From: an uncultured Granulosicoccaceae bacterium | GTDB lineage: Bacteria; Pseudomonadota; Gammaproteobacteria; Granulosicoccales; Granulosicoccaceae | Direction of reading: 5' to 3' | Assembly: GCA_937920585.1 (NCBI GenBank) | Contig: CAKZSB010000379.1 | Coordinates: 1 to 40,217 of the forward strand | Length of the DNA stretch: 40,217 nucleotides | Part shown: positions 16,942-24,882 of the stretch, piece after piece | Layout: each line of letters starts with the position of its first letter | Position numbering within the stretch: position 1 is the stretch's first letter | The notes under the pieces: generated by a model | Told to the model about the DNA's origin: nothing | What the model saw: only the letters and a program-made list of their open reading frames with translations | Database searches by the model: none | Translations under genes and position numbers: made by a program

Positions 16942-17709
16942 ATGGTTTCCATCCTGATCGACGTCGGTCTCTCGTCAATTGATCCCGATCCCGAGCAACC
17001 GAGAACGCATTTTGAACCCGCCTCGATCAAAGCGCTCGGCAAGTCGATTGCCAAAGGCGGACTCATTCAGCCGATAAGAGTGCGTGAGCACCCTGAGAAC
17101 CCTTTTCGATTCCTGATCGTCACCGGCGAGCGGCGATGGCGGGCAGCCAAGTCTGCAGGACTCGAGAGCATTATGTGCATCAAAGTGGAAGACGACTCTG
17201 ATCATGAAGAAATGCAGCTGGTCGAAAATATTCACCGCGAAGATTTCACGCCACTGGAAGAGGCTCGTGCCTACAAGCGTTTGATCGACAAATACCAGCT
17301 GACCCAAACCGCACTGGCAAAGAAGATCCAGCGACCGCGAGTGACCATCACCGAGACGCTGGCGATCAACAATCTGCCGGACTACATGATCGCGGAACTG
17401 GAAAACGACAAGCTGAACATTCCCAAGTCACAGCTGATTCTGATCGCCAAGGAACGCAAGCCGGCAGTGCAGAAGCAGCTGTGGCAAAAGGCGCGCGATG
17501 CGAAGCTGACCGTCGGCGCCGCACGCGCGATGAGCAAAGGTAAAAAGCCACCGGTCAACCCGGCAGAGCGCGCGATTCGCTCACTGGAAGATGTCGTTAA
17601 AAAAATCGACAGCACCGACGAACTGACTGCCGACCAGATAAAGCCACTGGCGGCGTTGCATCGCAAGCTGGGCAAACTGCTCAGAGAACATCAGAGTGCC
17701 GCTGCCTGA
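16942..17709 (+). CDS. Orphan ParB/Spo0J-family protein
   Basis: The 255-residue product has the ParB CTPase/nuclease-like domain in its first half: a DPDPEQPR start, GLIQPIRVR, GERRWRAAKSAG (the arginine-rich CTP-binding box) and LVENIHREDFTPLEEARAYK. A KorB-type helix-turn-helix follows around residues 115-150 (LTQTALAKKIQRPRVTITETLAI). The C-terminal third is basic and ends in a short helical region (about 210-250) that could dimerise. There is no parA nearby and the neighbours are xthA and an AraC-MGMT gene, so this is not the usual parAB locus. AGGAG 5 nt before the ATG supports the start. It could be a plasmid-derived relic, a Noc-like DNA-binding protein or a regulator; I cannot tell which. 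Confidence 0.85.
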   Translation: MVSILIDVGLSSIDPDPEQPRTHFEPASIKALGKSIAKGGLIQPIRVREHPENPFRFLIVTGERRWRAAKSAGLESIMCIKVEDDSDHEEMQLVENIHREDFTPLEEARAYKRLIDKYQLTQTALAKKIQRPRVTITETLAINNLPDYMIAELENDKLNIPKSQLILIAKERKPAVQKQLWQKARDAKLTVGAARAMSKGKKPPVNPAERAIRSLEDVVKKIDSTDELTADQIKPLAALHRKLGKLLREHQSAAA

Positions 17710-17722
17710 ACGCGCGGCACCC

Positions 17723-17751
17723 AAAAGCTACCCTGCAGCTTGCGGGGTAGC
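17723..17751 (-). terminator. Intrinsic terminator of the AraC-MGMT gene
   Basis: The stem GCTACCCTGCA / TGCGGGGTAGC has 11 pairs including one G-U and a 3-nt loop; TTTT follows on the minus strand. The gene's stop codon (17728-17730) lies inside the stem. The convergent parB-like gene ends 13 nt away and its messenger would form the same stem, though without a T-run. Confidence 0.75.
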
Positions 17752-18579
17752 CAGCGCCTCGCGCCCCAGAATCGCGAGCTTTCTCGCCTCGCCCCAGTGA
17801 TAGCCCCCGAGCATGCCGTTTTCTCGGATCACCCGGTGACAGGGAATAACCACAGCGATCGGATTACGACCAATCGCGGTGCCCACCGCGCGGGCCGCCG
17901 CAGGATTACCCACCGCGCGGGCGATTTGCCCGTAACTTGCCAGCCGCCCCGCAGGAATTCGCAACAGCGCCCGCCACACTTTCAGCTGAAACGCTGTGCC
18001 GGCCAAATGCAATACGGCCGATTGATTGTCCTCAGGTGCGAAAAGCTGTTTGCAGGCAATGGCCGTATGCGCATGATCTTCATCGTACTGCGCCTTCGGC
18101 AAACGCGCCTGCAACTGCGCCAGTGCCTGTTCGCGCTGATCCTGATCGTCGTCTACGAATGACAAGCCGCAGACTCCACGCGAGGTTGTGGCCAGCAGGC
18201 AGGTGCCAAACGGCGACGAGTGAAAGCCATAGCGAATCGACAAGCCATCACCGCGCTGGCGAAACTCCCCCGGTGTCAGCGCTTCAATACGCACAAACAA
18301 CTCCGACAGGCGCGCCGGTGCTTCGAGCCCGTGTTCGAACGTCGTCTCCAGTACCGACATATCGCTGAGCAATGAGGCCTTGGCGTGCTCGATTGTCAGA
18401 TGCTGCAGAAAGCGCTTTGGCGTCGTGCCCGCCCAGCGGCTGAAAAGCCGCTGAAAATGGTAGGGGCTGAGGTGCACATGCTCGGCTATACGAGCCAGAC
18501 TGGGCTGCTCGCGATAGTGTCCGGCGACATACTCCAGTGCCTGCCGGACTCGTTCATAATCCCGATTGATGTTTTCCAT
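17728..18579 (-). CDS. AraC-type HTH fused to O6-methylguanine-DNA methyltransferase (Ada-like, no N-terminal zinc domain)
   Basis: The 283-residue product joins an AraC helix-turn-helix domain (about 8-105, with LARIAEHVHLSPYHFQRLFSRW and TPKRFLQHL) to an alkyltransferase domain (about 115-275). The transferase active site is intact: PCHRVI with Cys247, preceded by FQLKVWRALLRIPAG and followed by GGYHWG. It should repair O6-alkylguanine by moving the alkyl group to Cys247. It lacks the N-terminal Ada domain whose zinc-bound cysteine senses methylphosphotriesters, so methylation-triggered activation as in E. coli Ada cannot work the same way. The ATG at 18579 is preferred over a TTG 36 nt upstream. 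It follows prfC by 57 bp on the same strand and ends in a clear terminator. Confidence 0.92.
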   Translation of the reverse strand: MENINRDYERVRQALEYVAGHYREQPSLARIAEHVHLSPYHFQRLFSRWAGTTPKRFLQHLTIEHAKASLLSDMSVLETTFEHGLEAPARLSELFVRIEALTPGEFRQRGDGLSIRYGFHSSPFGTCLLATTSRGVCGLSFVDDDQDQREQALAQLQARLPKAQYDEDHAHTAIACKQLFAPEDNQSAVLHLAGTAFQLKVWRALLRIPAGRLASYGQIARAVGNPAAARAVGTAIGRNPIAVVIPCHRVIRENGMLGGYHWGEARKLAILGREALATPQAAG

Positions 18580-18636
18580 GCGCTTACTGTAGTGCTGGCG
18601 CCAAAGCGACGACAAACGGAAAATTGCGCACCGGCG

Positions 18637-20220
18637 TCAGGCGATGCCGGATTGCTCGCGGGTGGCGAGAAACTCAATATCCGGCCAGCGTTCCTGGGTC
18701 ATTTGCAAATTGACCCGGGTCGGCGCGAGATAAACCAGCTCGTCGGCGTGATCGATCGACAGGTTAGCCGCCGCGCGGGTTTTGAAATCCTTCATCATTT
18801 TGTCGTCGTCGAGTTTGATCCAGCGCGCCTGCTGCACGTTGACCGCCTCGAAGCTGCAATCGACCTTGTACTCATCCTGAAGTCGCTGGGCGACGACATC
18901 AAACTGCAGAATCCCGACTGCACCGAGGATAAGATCGTTGCTTACCAGCGGTTTGAACAACTGCGTCGCACCCTCCTCGCACAGCTGCCCGAGGCCCTTT
19001 TGCAGTTGCTTCATTTTTAGCGGATCGCGCAGTACCGCGCGTCGAAAGAGTTCCGGGGCAAAGTTGGGAATGCCGGTGAACTGCAGGCTCTCGCCGACCG
19101 TGAAGGTATCGCCGATACGAATGGTGCCATGGTTGTGCAAGCCGATAATATCGCCGCTGTACGCTTCATCGAGGCTGCCGCGATCGGATGCGAAGAATGT
19201 CAGCGCATCGGAAAATTTCACATCTTTGCCCGCTCTGACGTGGCGCGCTTTCATACCCTTGTTGTACATGCCTGAACAGATACGCATGAAGGCAACGCGA
19301 TCGCGGTGCTGCGGATCCATGTTCGCCTGAATCTTGAATATGAAGCCGCTGAATTTTTCCTCGTTGGCCTCGACAACGCGCGTGAGCGTTTCTCTGGCCA
19401 ATGGCGCTGGTGCGAATTCGACGAAGTCGTCGAGCAGTTCGGCCACACCGAAGTTGTTTATTGCAGAGCCGAAAAACACCGGTGTGAGCTGACCGGCCAG
19501 ATACATCTCGGCATCGAATTCATTGCTTGCACCACGCACAAGCTCAAGCTCCTCGCGCAGCTCATCGGCCTGATCGCCCAGTATTTCATCGAGCATTGGG
19601 TTGTCGAGTCCTTTTACTACCTCACCCTCCTGCACTTTGCCACCGTGCGTGGGCGAGTAAAAATGCACCGTATCGCGCGTTAAGTGGTATACGCCTTTGA
19701 AGCGCTTGCCCATGCCAATCGGCCAGGTGATGGGCGCACAGGCGATGTCGAGCATCTTTTCAACTTCATCCATCAGATCGATCGGATCGCGGCCCTCGCG
19801 GTCGAGCTTGTTGATGAATGTCATTACCGGTGTGGCACGCAGGCGACACACTTCCATCAGCTTTTCCGTGCGCGGCTCTACGCCCTTGGCGACGTCGATG
19901 ACCATCAGCGCAGAATCCACCGCGGTAAGCGTTCGATAGGTGTCTTCGGAGAAGTCCTCGTGGCCCGGCGTATCGAGCAGATTGACGATGCGATCCCGAT
20001 ACGGAAACTGCATCACCGATGAAGTCACCGAAATACCACGCTCCTGCTCCATGGCCATCCAGTCAGAGGTGGCATGGCGCGCGGCCTTGCGCCCCTTGAC
20101 GGTACCGGCCAATTGTATCGCACCACCGAACAACAACAGTTTTTCGGTAAGCGTTGTCTTGCCGGCATCCGGATGCGAGATAATCGCAAAAGTACGCCGC
20201 CGCTGAATTTCGGAATTCAA
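18637..20220 (-). CDS. prfC: Peptide chain release factor 3
   Basis: The 527-residue GTPase (E. coli RF3 529) removes RF1 and RF2 from the ribosome after peptide release. The G domain shows [13 protein letters not shown] (G1), the [14 protein letters not shown] segment (G2), DTPGHEDF (G3) and [10 protein letters not shown] (G4). RF3-specific domains follow, with [20 protein letters not shown] and [15 protein letters not shown]. The protein most plausibly starts at TTG 20220 ([13 protein letters not shown]), because the frame further upstream runs back into the rimI gene and contains no ATG or GTG between that gene's end and this point. No good ribosome site is seen. It lies 53 bp downstream of rimI. 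Confidence 0.95.
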   Translation of the reverse strand: MNSEIQRRRTFAIISHPDAGKTTLTEKLLLFGGAIQLAGTVKGRKAARHATSDWMAMEQERGISVTSSVMQFPYRDRIVNLLDTPGHEDFSEDTYRTLTAVDSALMVIDVAKGVEPRTEKLMEVCRLRATPVMTFINKLDREGRDPIDLMDEVEKMLDIACAPITWPIGMGKRFKGVYHLTRDTVHFYSPTHGGKVQEGEVVKGLDNPMLDEILGDQADELREELELVRGASNEFDAEMYLAGQLTPVFFGSAINNFGVAELLDDFVEFAPAPLARETLTRVVEANEEKFSGFIFKIQANMDPQHRDRVAFMRICSGMYNKGMKARHVRAGKDVKFSDALTFFASDRGSLDEAYSGDIIGLHNHGTIRIGDTFTVGESLQFTGIPNFAPELFRRAVLRDPLKMKQLQKGLGQLCEEGATQLFKPLVSNDLILGAVGILQFDVVAQRLQDEYKVDCSFEAVNVQQARWIKLDDDKMMKDFKTRAAANLSIDHADELVYLAPTRVNLQMTQERWPDIEFLATREQSGIA

Positions 20221-20273
20221 AGTGTCAAATGACCTTGGTTGATGGGGAGTGCCAGCTCGCTCGGATACGCTGC

Positions 20274-20738
20274 TCAGGGCAACTCGCGCGACATGACAAT
20301 TGCGTCCTCGCGGCCGTTTTTCGCCGCATAGTAGTTCTTGCGCCGACCGATCTCGGCAAAACCGGCCTGAAGGTACAATTTTAACGCACCCGAGTTTGAA
20401 GGACGAACTTCCAGAAACATCGTTTTCGCCCCCTGAATCATCACGCTCGCGATCGACTGCTCCAGCAGTGCCTGCGCCCGGCCATGCCGCCTCATCCGGG
20501 GCGCCACACAAAGATTGAGCATATGCGATTCCCCGGCCGCGCAACTTACTATGGCGAAGCCTGAAAGCTGATCAGCCGCTTCGAGCACCAGGCACAAATA
20601 CACCTGCATGCAGTCGCGAAATATTTGCTCGCTCCACGGAAAACCATAGCTCGCGCGCTCAATGGCCATTACCTGCGCGAGGTCTTCGGCTTCCATCACT
20701 CGAACAGTTTCGATCAGTCCTTCAGCGTTGCTGCTCAT
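20274..20738 (-). CDS. rimI: Ribosomal protein S18 alanine N-acetyltransferase
   Basis: The 154-residue GNAT enzyme acetylates the N-terminal alanine of S18. It has the RimI signature order: [18 protein letters not shown] near residue 26, the acetyl-CoA loop with [19 protein letters not shown] (the R/Q-x-x-G-x-A part being RRHGRA), LEVRPSN and the C-terminal [13 protein letters not shown]. The ATG at 20738 overlaps the end of the HolD-like gene by 17 nt, so the two are translationally close. The same order, holD then rimI, is known from E. coli, which supports both assignments. Confidence 0.92.
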   Translation of the reverse strand: MSSNAEGLIETVRVMEAEDLAQVMAIERASYGFPWSEQIFRDCMQVYLCLVLEAADQLSGFAIVSCAAGESHMLNLCVAPRMRRHGRAQALLEQSIASVMIQGAKTMFLEVRPSNSGALKLYLQAGFAEIGRRKNYYAAKNGREDAIVMSRELP

Positions 20739-21345
20739 CCAGGTAGCTCTTCAACCGTTTGAGGTCTTCCCAGGCGGGCCGCTTGGCGGCGTTATTTTCA
20801 AGTAAATCATTGGGATGAATAGTAACCGCAAGCGCGAGACCAGTGCCTGTGTGGCGCAGTAAACTCTCACGCAGGTGCGCCAGACTGCCCACATCGCTGG
20901 CCCGGGCCAGATTGGCCATCAGCAGTATGGCCTTGATGTGCGCGGCACATTGCAACGGCTCGCCGCCGTCGCTGTGCTGACATATACGCTGCTGCGAACT
21001 CATATCGAGCGAAATTGCTTTTAACATAGATGCCAGCAACTGATCCGCCGCTTCACTATCTGCCCGACTTTCCATCACCAGTAACAGATTGCCACCGTCG
21101 CCCGTCGCAAGGGTTTGAAATCGGGATTCGCTGAGCCATCGGTCCACTGCCGCAGCATCGAGCTGATAAAGCGGCGCTGTTCGCGCAGGTGGATTGCCTG
21201 TCGGCGGGTTTACTTGTGACGGCGGATCGGACGGTTGCGAGTTGGGCTGCGCCGTTTGCCGTGCTGTTTTGTGCACCCAGCTCTCGATCCCCATCGGCTG
21301 CAGGTAGCGGCGGGCGAGCGTTGCTCTGTCGAGTGCTTTTTTCAC
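20722..21345 (-). CDS. HolD-like protein with traces of a family-4 uracil-DNA glycosylase fold
   Basis: The 207-residue product begins with a short region, RRYLQPMGIESWV (13-24), that resembles the start of the DNA polymerase III psi subunit, followed by a Pro-rich linker (33-57). The rest looks like a worn uracil-DNA glycosylase: MESRADSEAADQLLASMLKAISLD (91-114) takes the place of the active-site loop and the following GQLLDxML-x-AIGLD helix, and TIHPNDLLENNAAKRPAWEDLK (175-196) resembles the second active-site motif. The GEAPG-type loop residues are gone, so glycosylase activity is unlikely. Its place right before rimI matches holD in E. coli. A GTG at 21345, 14 bp after pssA, is the likely start; an ATG at residue 18 is possible. 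Clamp-loader function is inferred from order and N-terminus. Confidence 0.65.
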   Translation of the reverse strand: MKKALDRATLARRYLQPMGIESWVHKTARQTAQPNSQPSDPPSQVNPPTGNPPARTAPLYQLDAAAVDRWLSESRFQTLATGDGGNLLLVMESRADSEAADQLLASMLKAISLDMSSQQRICQHSDGGEPLQCAAHIKAILLMANLARASDVGSLAHLRESLLRHTGTGLALAVTIHPNDLLENNAAKRPAWEDLKRLKSYLDEQQR

Positions 21346-21359
21346 CTGACTGGTCAGTA

Positions 21360-22124
21360 TCAGCCGCGTTTCTTGCGCATCCAGCGCCAGCCGGCATGCA
21401 GTGGTCCGGACAGGCAATAAAGGGCGAAACCGGCAAACAGAACCTTGGGCGGATCAATCGAGGCGAACACAAATATCATCACCAGCAACAGCATCGCCAT
21501 GAAGGGAATGCGCTGCGCCGCGCCAAAATCCTTGAAGCTGTAGTACGCAAAATTACTGACCATCAGCAGCGCGCCGCCGACGGTGACGATCATCGAAAAC
21601 CAGGCGACCTGGCTGCCCGTGAACCCCGTATCGTGAAATACCCATACGGTGCACACCAGCAATGCCGCTGCCGACGGGCTGGCGAGCCCCTGAAAAAATC
21701 GCTTGTCGACCTTGCCTACCTGCACATTGAACCGGGCCAGGCGCAACGCTGCACAGGCGGCAAACAGAAAAGCCGCCAGCCAGCCCGCTTTGCCGAAACC
21801 CTGCCGCTCAACCGCATGCAGCGACCACTCGTACATAATCAGCGCCGGGGCAATACCAAAAGACACCATGTCGGACATACTGTCGTATTCCGCGCCAAAA
21901 GCGCTGGAGGTATTTGTCAGCCGGGCGATGCGCCCGTCCAGCCCATCCAGCACCAGGGCCACCAGCACGGCAATGGCCGCATACTCGAAACGATTGTTGA
22001 TCGCCGCAATGATCGCGTAGAAACCGGCAAACAGCGCAGCAGTGGTGAATAAATTGGGCAGCAGATAAATTGCCCTGCTGCGCTTTTTAGCGTGCGGTGG
22101 ATCGGTTTTGCCTGAATCAGTCAT
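21360..22124 (-). CDS. pssA: CDP-diacylglycerol-serine O-phosphatidyltransferase
   Basis: The 254-residue membrane enzyme makes phosphatidylserine from CDP-diacylglycerol and serine, the step before phosphatidylethanolamine. It carries the CDP-alcohol phosphatidyltransferase signature D-G-x2-A-R-x8-G-x3-D-x3-D at residues 63-85 (DGRIARLTNTSSAFGAEYDSMSD region). About six to eight hydrophobic helices span the rest. This is the subclass-II membrane form, different from the E. coli phospholipase-D-like PssA. An AGGGCG ribosome site precedes the ATG at 22124. It is upstream of the HolD-like gene by 14 bp and follows ilvH by 143 bp containing two hairpins. Confidence 0.93.
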   Translation of the reverse strand: MTDSGKTDPPHAKKRSRAIYLLPNLFTTAALFAGFYAIIAAINNRFEYAAIAVLVALVLDGLDGRIARLTNTSSAFGAEYDSMSDMVSFGIAPALIMYEWSLHAVERQGFGKAGWLAAFLFAACAALRLARFNVQVGKVDKRFFQGLASPSAAALLVCTVWVFHDTGFTGSQVAWFSMIVTVGGALLMVSNFAYYSFKDFGAAQRIPFMAMLLLVMIFVFASIDPPKVLFAGFALYCLSGPLHAGWRWMRKKRG

Positions 22125-22154
22125 ATCGCCCTGTTTAGCTTCTTTACGTTGGGT

Positions 22155-22193
22155 AGTCTGGCAAGTGTTGAAAATATCGCGCCAGACTTGCCA
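22155..22193 (-). promoter_or_regulatory. Two mutually exclusive stems in the ilvH-pssA gap
   Basis: Two perfect 8-bp stems share bases: AGTCTGGC (22155-22162) with GCCAGACT (22181-22188), or TGGCAAGT (22159-22166) with ACTTGCCA (22186-22193). Only one can form at a time. The site lies 31-69 nt before the pssA start on the minus strand. A regulatory switch is possible, but chance slippage of a repeat would look the same. Confidence 0.35.
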
Positions 22194-22199
22194 ACGGCC

Positions 22200-22223
22200 C
22201 GCACCGGCTCACAGACCGGTGCG
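22200..22223 (-). terminator. Hairpin after ilvH
   Basis: A perfect 8-bp GC-rich stem (22200-22207 with 22216-22223) with an 8-nt loop lies 45 nt after the ilvH stop. There is no T-run on the minus strand. It may mark the end of the ilvIH transcript, or let partial read-through into pssA. Confidence 0.5.
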
Positions 22224-22267
22224 TCGTTTTGTCAGTTAATCGCTTTTCGATACCGGAAGGCGAGAGA

Positions 22268-22771
22268 CTAGACCTTCAGGCCTTTGTCTCCGCGAGCGAT
22301 ACCGGTGACCCCGGAACGCACCACTTCCAGAATGTTGTCATCCCCGACACTCGCCATGAAGGCGTCGAGCTTCTCGCTGTCGCCGGTCAGCTCGATAATG
22401 TAGGAGGAATCGGTAACATCAATGATCTTGCTGCGAAAGATGTCGGTCAGGCGCTTTACCTCCTCGCGATCAACCCCGGTCGCGCGCACCTTGATCAACA
22501 TCATCTCGCGCTCGACGTGCGACGCCTCGGTCAGGTCGGTCAGGCGCACAACATCGACGAGCTTGTTCAATTGCTTGGTTATCTGCTCGATGGTGCGATC
22601 GTCGCCGCGCGTGACCAGCGTGGTGCGCGACAGCGTGGGATCGTTGGTTGGTGCAACTGTCAGTGACTCGATATTGTAGCCACGCATGCTAAACAAACCC
22701 GCCACCCGCGACAGCGCACCACTTTCATTTTCAAGCAAAACCGAAATTATATGCCGCCCCTCCCGATTCAT
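22268..22771 (-). CDS. ilvH: Acetolactate synthase regulatory (small) subunit
   Basis: The 167-residue product is the valine-sensing subunit of acetolactate synthase. The N-terminal ACT domain (about 6-80) shows HIISVLLENESGALSRVAGLF and the RGYNIESLTVAPT segment; the C-terminal domain includes EREMMLIKVRA and the IIELTGDSEKLDAF segment. Length is typical (E. coli IlvH 163). Its ATG overlaps the last 4 nt of ilvI, so translation is coupled to the catalytic subunit. It ends the branched-chain operon, and a hairpin follows. Confidence 0.96.
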   Translation of the reverse strand: MNREGRHIISVLLENESGALSRVAGLFSMRGYNIESLTVAPTNDPTLSRTTLVTRGDDRTIEQITKQLNKLVDVVRLTDLTEASHVEREMMLIKVRATGVDREEVKRLTDIFRSKIIDVTDSSYIIELTGDSEKLDAFMASVGDDNILEVVRSGVTGIARGDKGLKV

Positions 22772-24489
22772 ACGGCAGCTCCGTAATTCGGATGCAGCCG
22801 CATTTGGTGATGCCCTTTACCCGCTTCGATCATCGGATAGACATTTTCAGTCTCGTCGGTGATGAAATCCATGAACACGAGCCGGTTTTTAGCTGCCAGC
22901 GCTTCGCGCAGCGCACCTTCAACGTCAGCGGGTTTTTCGATCTTCATACCGACGTGGCCGTAGGATTCTGCGAGCTTCACAAAATCGGGCAAGGCGTCGA
23001 CGTAGGAATTGGAATAGCGCCCGTTGTACTGGAATTCCTGCCACTGCCGCACCATCCCAAGATAGCGGTTGTTCAGGTTGATGACCTTGACTGGCAGGTT
23101 GTACTGGCTGGCGGTGGACAGTTCTTGCAGACACATCTGAACGCTGGCTTCGCCTGTGATGCAGGCGACATCGGCATCCGGGTGGGCGAGCTTCACGCCG
23201 AGCGCTGAGGGCAAACCAAAGCCCATCGTGCCGAGCCCGCCCGAGTTGATCCAGCGTCTTGGCTCATCGAAGCCATAATACTGCGCCGCCCACATCTGGT
23301 GCTGCCCGACATCTGATGTGACGTAGGCATCTCCACCAGTGACTTCCCACAGCTTCTGTATGACATATTGCGGCTTGATGACATCATCAGACGAGTCGTA
23401 GCCGAGGCTGTTAACGCCGCGCCATTCATTAACCTGGTCCCACCACGCCTTGAGTTCGCCGGCATCGACCCGCCGCTCATCACTGGCAATTAGCTCATTC
23501 ATGCTGGTGAGTACTTTCTTGACGTCGCCAACGATAGGCACGTGGGCGGTGATCGTTTTAGAGATCGAGGCGGGATCGATGTCGATGTGAATGATCTTGG
23601 CAGACGGGCAGAACTGGTCGGTCTCGCCGGTGACTCGATCGTCGAAGCGGGCGCCAACGGCCAGCACAACGTCGGCCTGATGCATCGCCATGTTCGCCTC
23701 GTAGGTGCCGTGCATACCCAGCATGCCAATGAAATGTTCGCCACTCGACGGGTAGGCCCCCAGGCCCATAAGGGTACTGGTGAGCGGGTAACCCAGGGTG
23801 CCGGCAAGATCGCGCAATTCGGCACTGGCCTCGCCCATCAGCACACCGCCACCGGTGTAAATGACGGGGCGCCTGGCCGCGAGCAGCAAATCCAGCGCTT
23901 TGCGAACCTGCCCGCTGTGACCGCCGGCGACCGGATTGTAGGAGCGCATCGACACTTCCTTCGGATAGGCGTACGGGATTTTCACGTTGGGCGCTGTGAA
24001 ATCTTTGGGTATGTCCACGACCACAGGCCCGGGCCGACCGGTTGTCGCCACATAGAAAGCCTTGCGCAGCACCGGGGCGATGTCTTCGACGCTCTGAACC
24101 ATGAAGTTGTGCTTGACGCACGGCCGCGTACAGCCGATGGCATCGACCTCCTGAAATGCATCGGTTCCGATGTATTTGGAAGTTACCTGCCCGGTTATTA
24201 CAACGAGCGGAATGGAGTCGAGGTGTGCCGTTGCGATGCCGGTAACCGCATTGGTGGCGCCCGGCCCGGATGTCACCAGCACAACGCCGGGTTTGCCGGT
24301 CGCCCGGGAGTAGCCGTCGGCCATGTGAGTGGCGCCCTGTTCGTGGCGCACCAGAATGTGCTTGACATCGTTCTGGCGAAATACCGCATCGTAAATGTGC
24401 AGCACCGCCCCGCCCGGGTAGCCGAACAAATACTCGACGCCCTCGTCTTTTAGCGCCTGGATTATTATCTCGCCGCCGGATAATTCCAC
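22768..24489 (-). CDS. ilvI: Acetolactate synthase catalytic (large) subunit
   Basis: The 573-residue ThDP enzyme joins two pyruvates, or pyruvate and 2-ketobutyrate, in the first shared step of valine, leucine and isoleucine synthesis. The N-terminal domain has ELSGGEIIIQALKDEGVEYLFGYPGG and the catalytic Glu50 in VRHEQGATHMADGYSR; the FAD-binding middle domain includes GARFDDRVTG. The ThDP/metal motif reads TGEASVQM in place of the more usual GDGS, with the downstream NLNNRYLGM intact. The start is GTG at 24489, with a GAAGGTGA ribosome site. The 4-nt overlap with ilvH confirms an operon. The divergent neighbour is bepA. Confidence 0.96.
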   Translation of the reverse strand: MELSGGEIIIQALKDEGVEYLFGYPGGAVLHIYDAVFRQNDVKHILVRHEQGATHMADGYSRATGKPGVVLVTSGPGATNAVTGIATAHLDSIPLVVITGQVTSKYIGTDAFQEVDAIGCTRPCVKHNFMVQSVEDIAPVLRKAFYVATTGRPGPVVVDIPKDFTAPNVKIPYAYPKEVSMRSYNPVAGGHSGQVRKALDLLLAARRPVIYTGGGVLMGEASAELRDLAGTLGYPLTSTLMGLGAYPSSGEHFIGMLGMHGTYEANMAMHQADVVLAVGARFDDRVTGETDQFCPSAKIIHIDIDPASISKTITAHVPIVGDVKKVLTSMNELIASDERRVDAGELKAWWDQVNEWRGVNSLGYDSSDDVIKPQYVIQKLWEVTGGDAYVTSDVGQHQMWAAQYYGFDEPRRWINSGGLGTMGFGLPSALGVKLAHPDADVACITGEASVQMCLQELSTASQYNLPVKVINLNNRYLGMVRQWQEFQYNGRYSNSYVDALPDFVKLAESYGHVGMKIEKPADVEGALREALAAKNRLVFMDFITDETENVYPMIEAGKGHHQMRLHPNYGAAV

Positions 24490-24882
24490 TGTTGCTTCAC
24501 CTTCGCTGTTTTGTCTGTAATGGTTAAGTAGCTGTACGAGCAGGTAGCTTTATCGTCTGCGTCCGCACAATAGGCGACGTCACATGGTAATGTGATGATT
24601 ACTCTGCCCGCCGGTATCGAACCAACCATGCGCGCCATGGTCAGTCTCTGCAGTAGCAGGACGGACGCTTTGGCTGGGGCTGGAGTTGGGGGTTGACCGC
24701 TTCGCATTGCGAATATGACATGCAGCCCATTCAGCGTCCAGTGTTATGGCCAAAGTCGGCGCAAAAACACGCTTTGATATCGCAATCGGCCAGCCCGTTC
24801 ACACTACGGGGCACGGACATGCTGTCAGACTAACCGGATTATGCACCTTGACCAAACATTCCAGAACGTCGCTATCGGGCAG
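24490..24882. other. Divergent intergenic region, ilvI / bepA
   Basis: This 393-bp gap holds no gene I can support. It contains one clear inverted repeat, TCACAT-ggta-ATGTGA at 24580-24595, 90-106 nt before ilvI, which could bind a regulator. I find no leader peptide rich in Leu/Val/Ile followed by a terminator, so classical attenuation of ilvIH is not evident. No convincing -35/-10 pair was found for either gene. An in-frame ATG at 24841 could extend BepA by 14 residues. Confidence 0.4.

Noticed and set aside
24580-24595. CRP-like site before ilvI
   Set aside because: The arms are TCACA then TGTGA, the reverse order of a CRP site (TGTGA-N6-TCACA).
24465-24707. Minus-strand frame as an ilv leader peptide
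   Set aside because: It has some Leu/Val/Ile but no dense run of regulatory codons and no terminator hairpin after it, and it overlaps the ilvI start.
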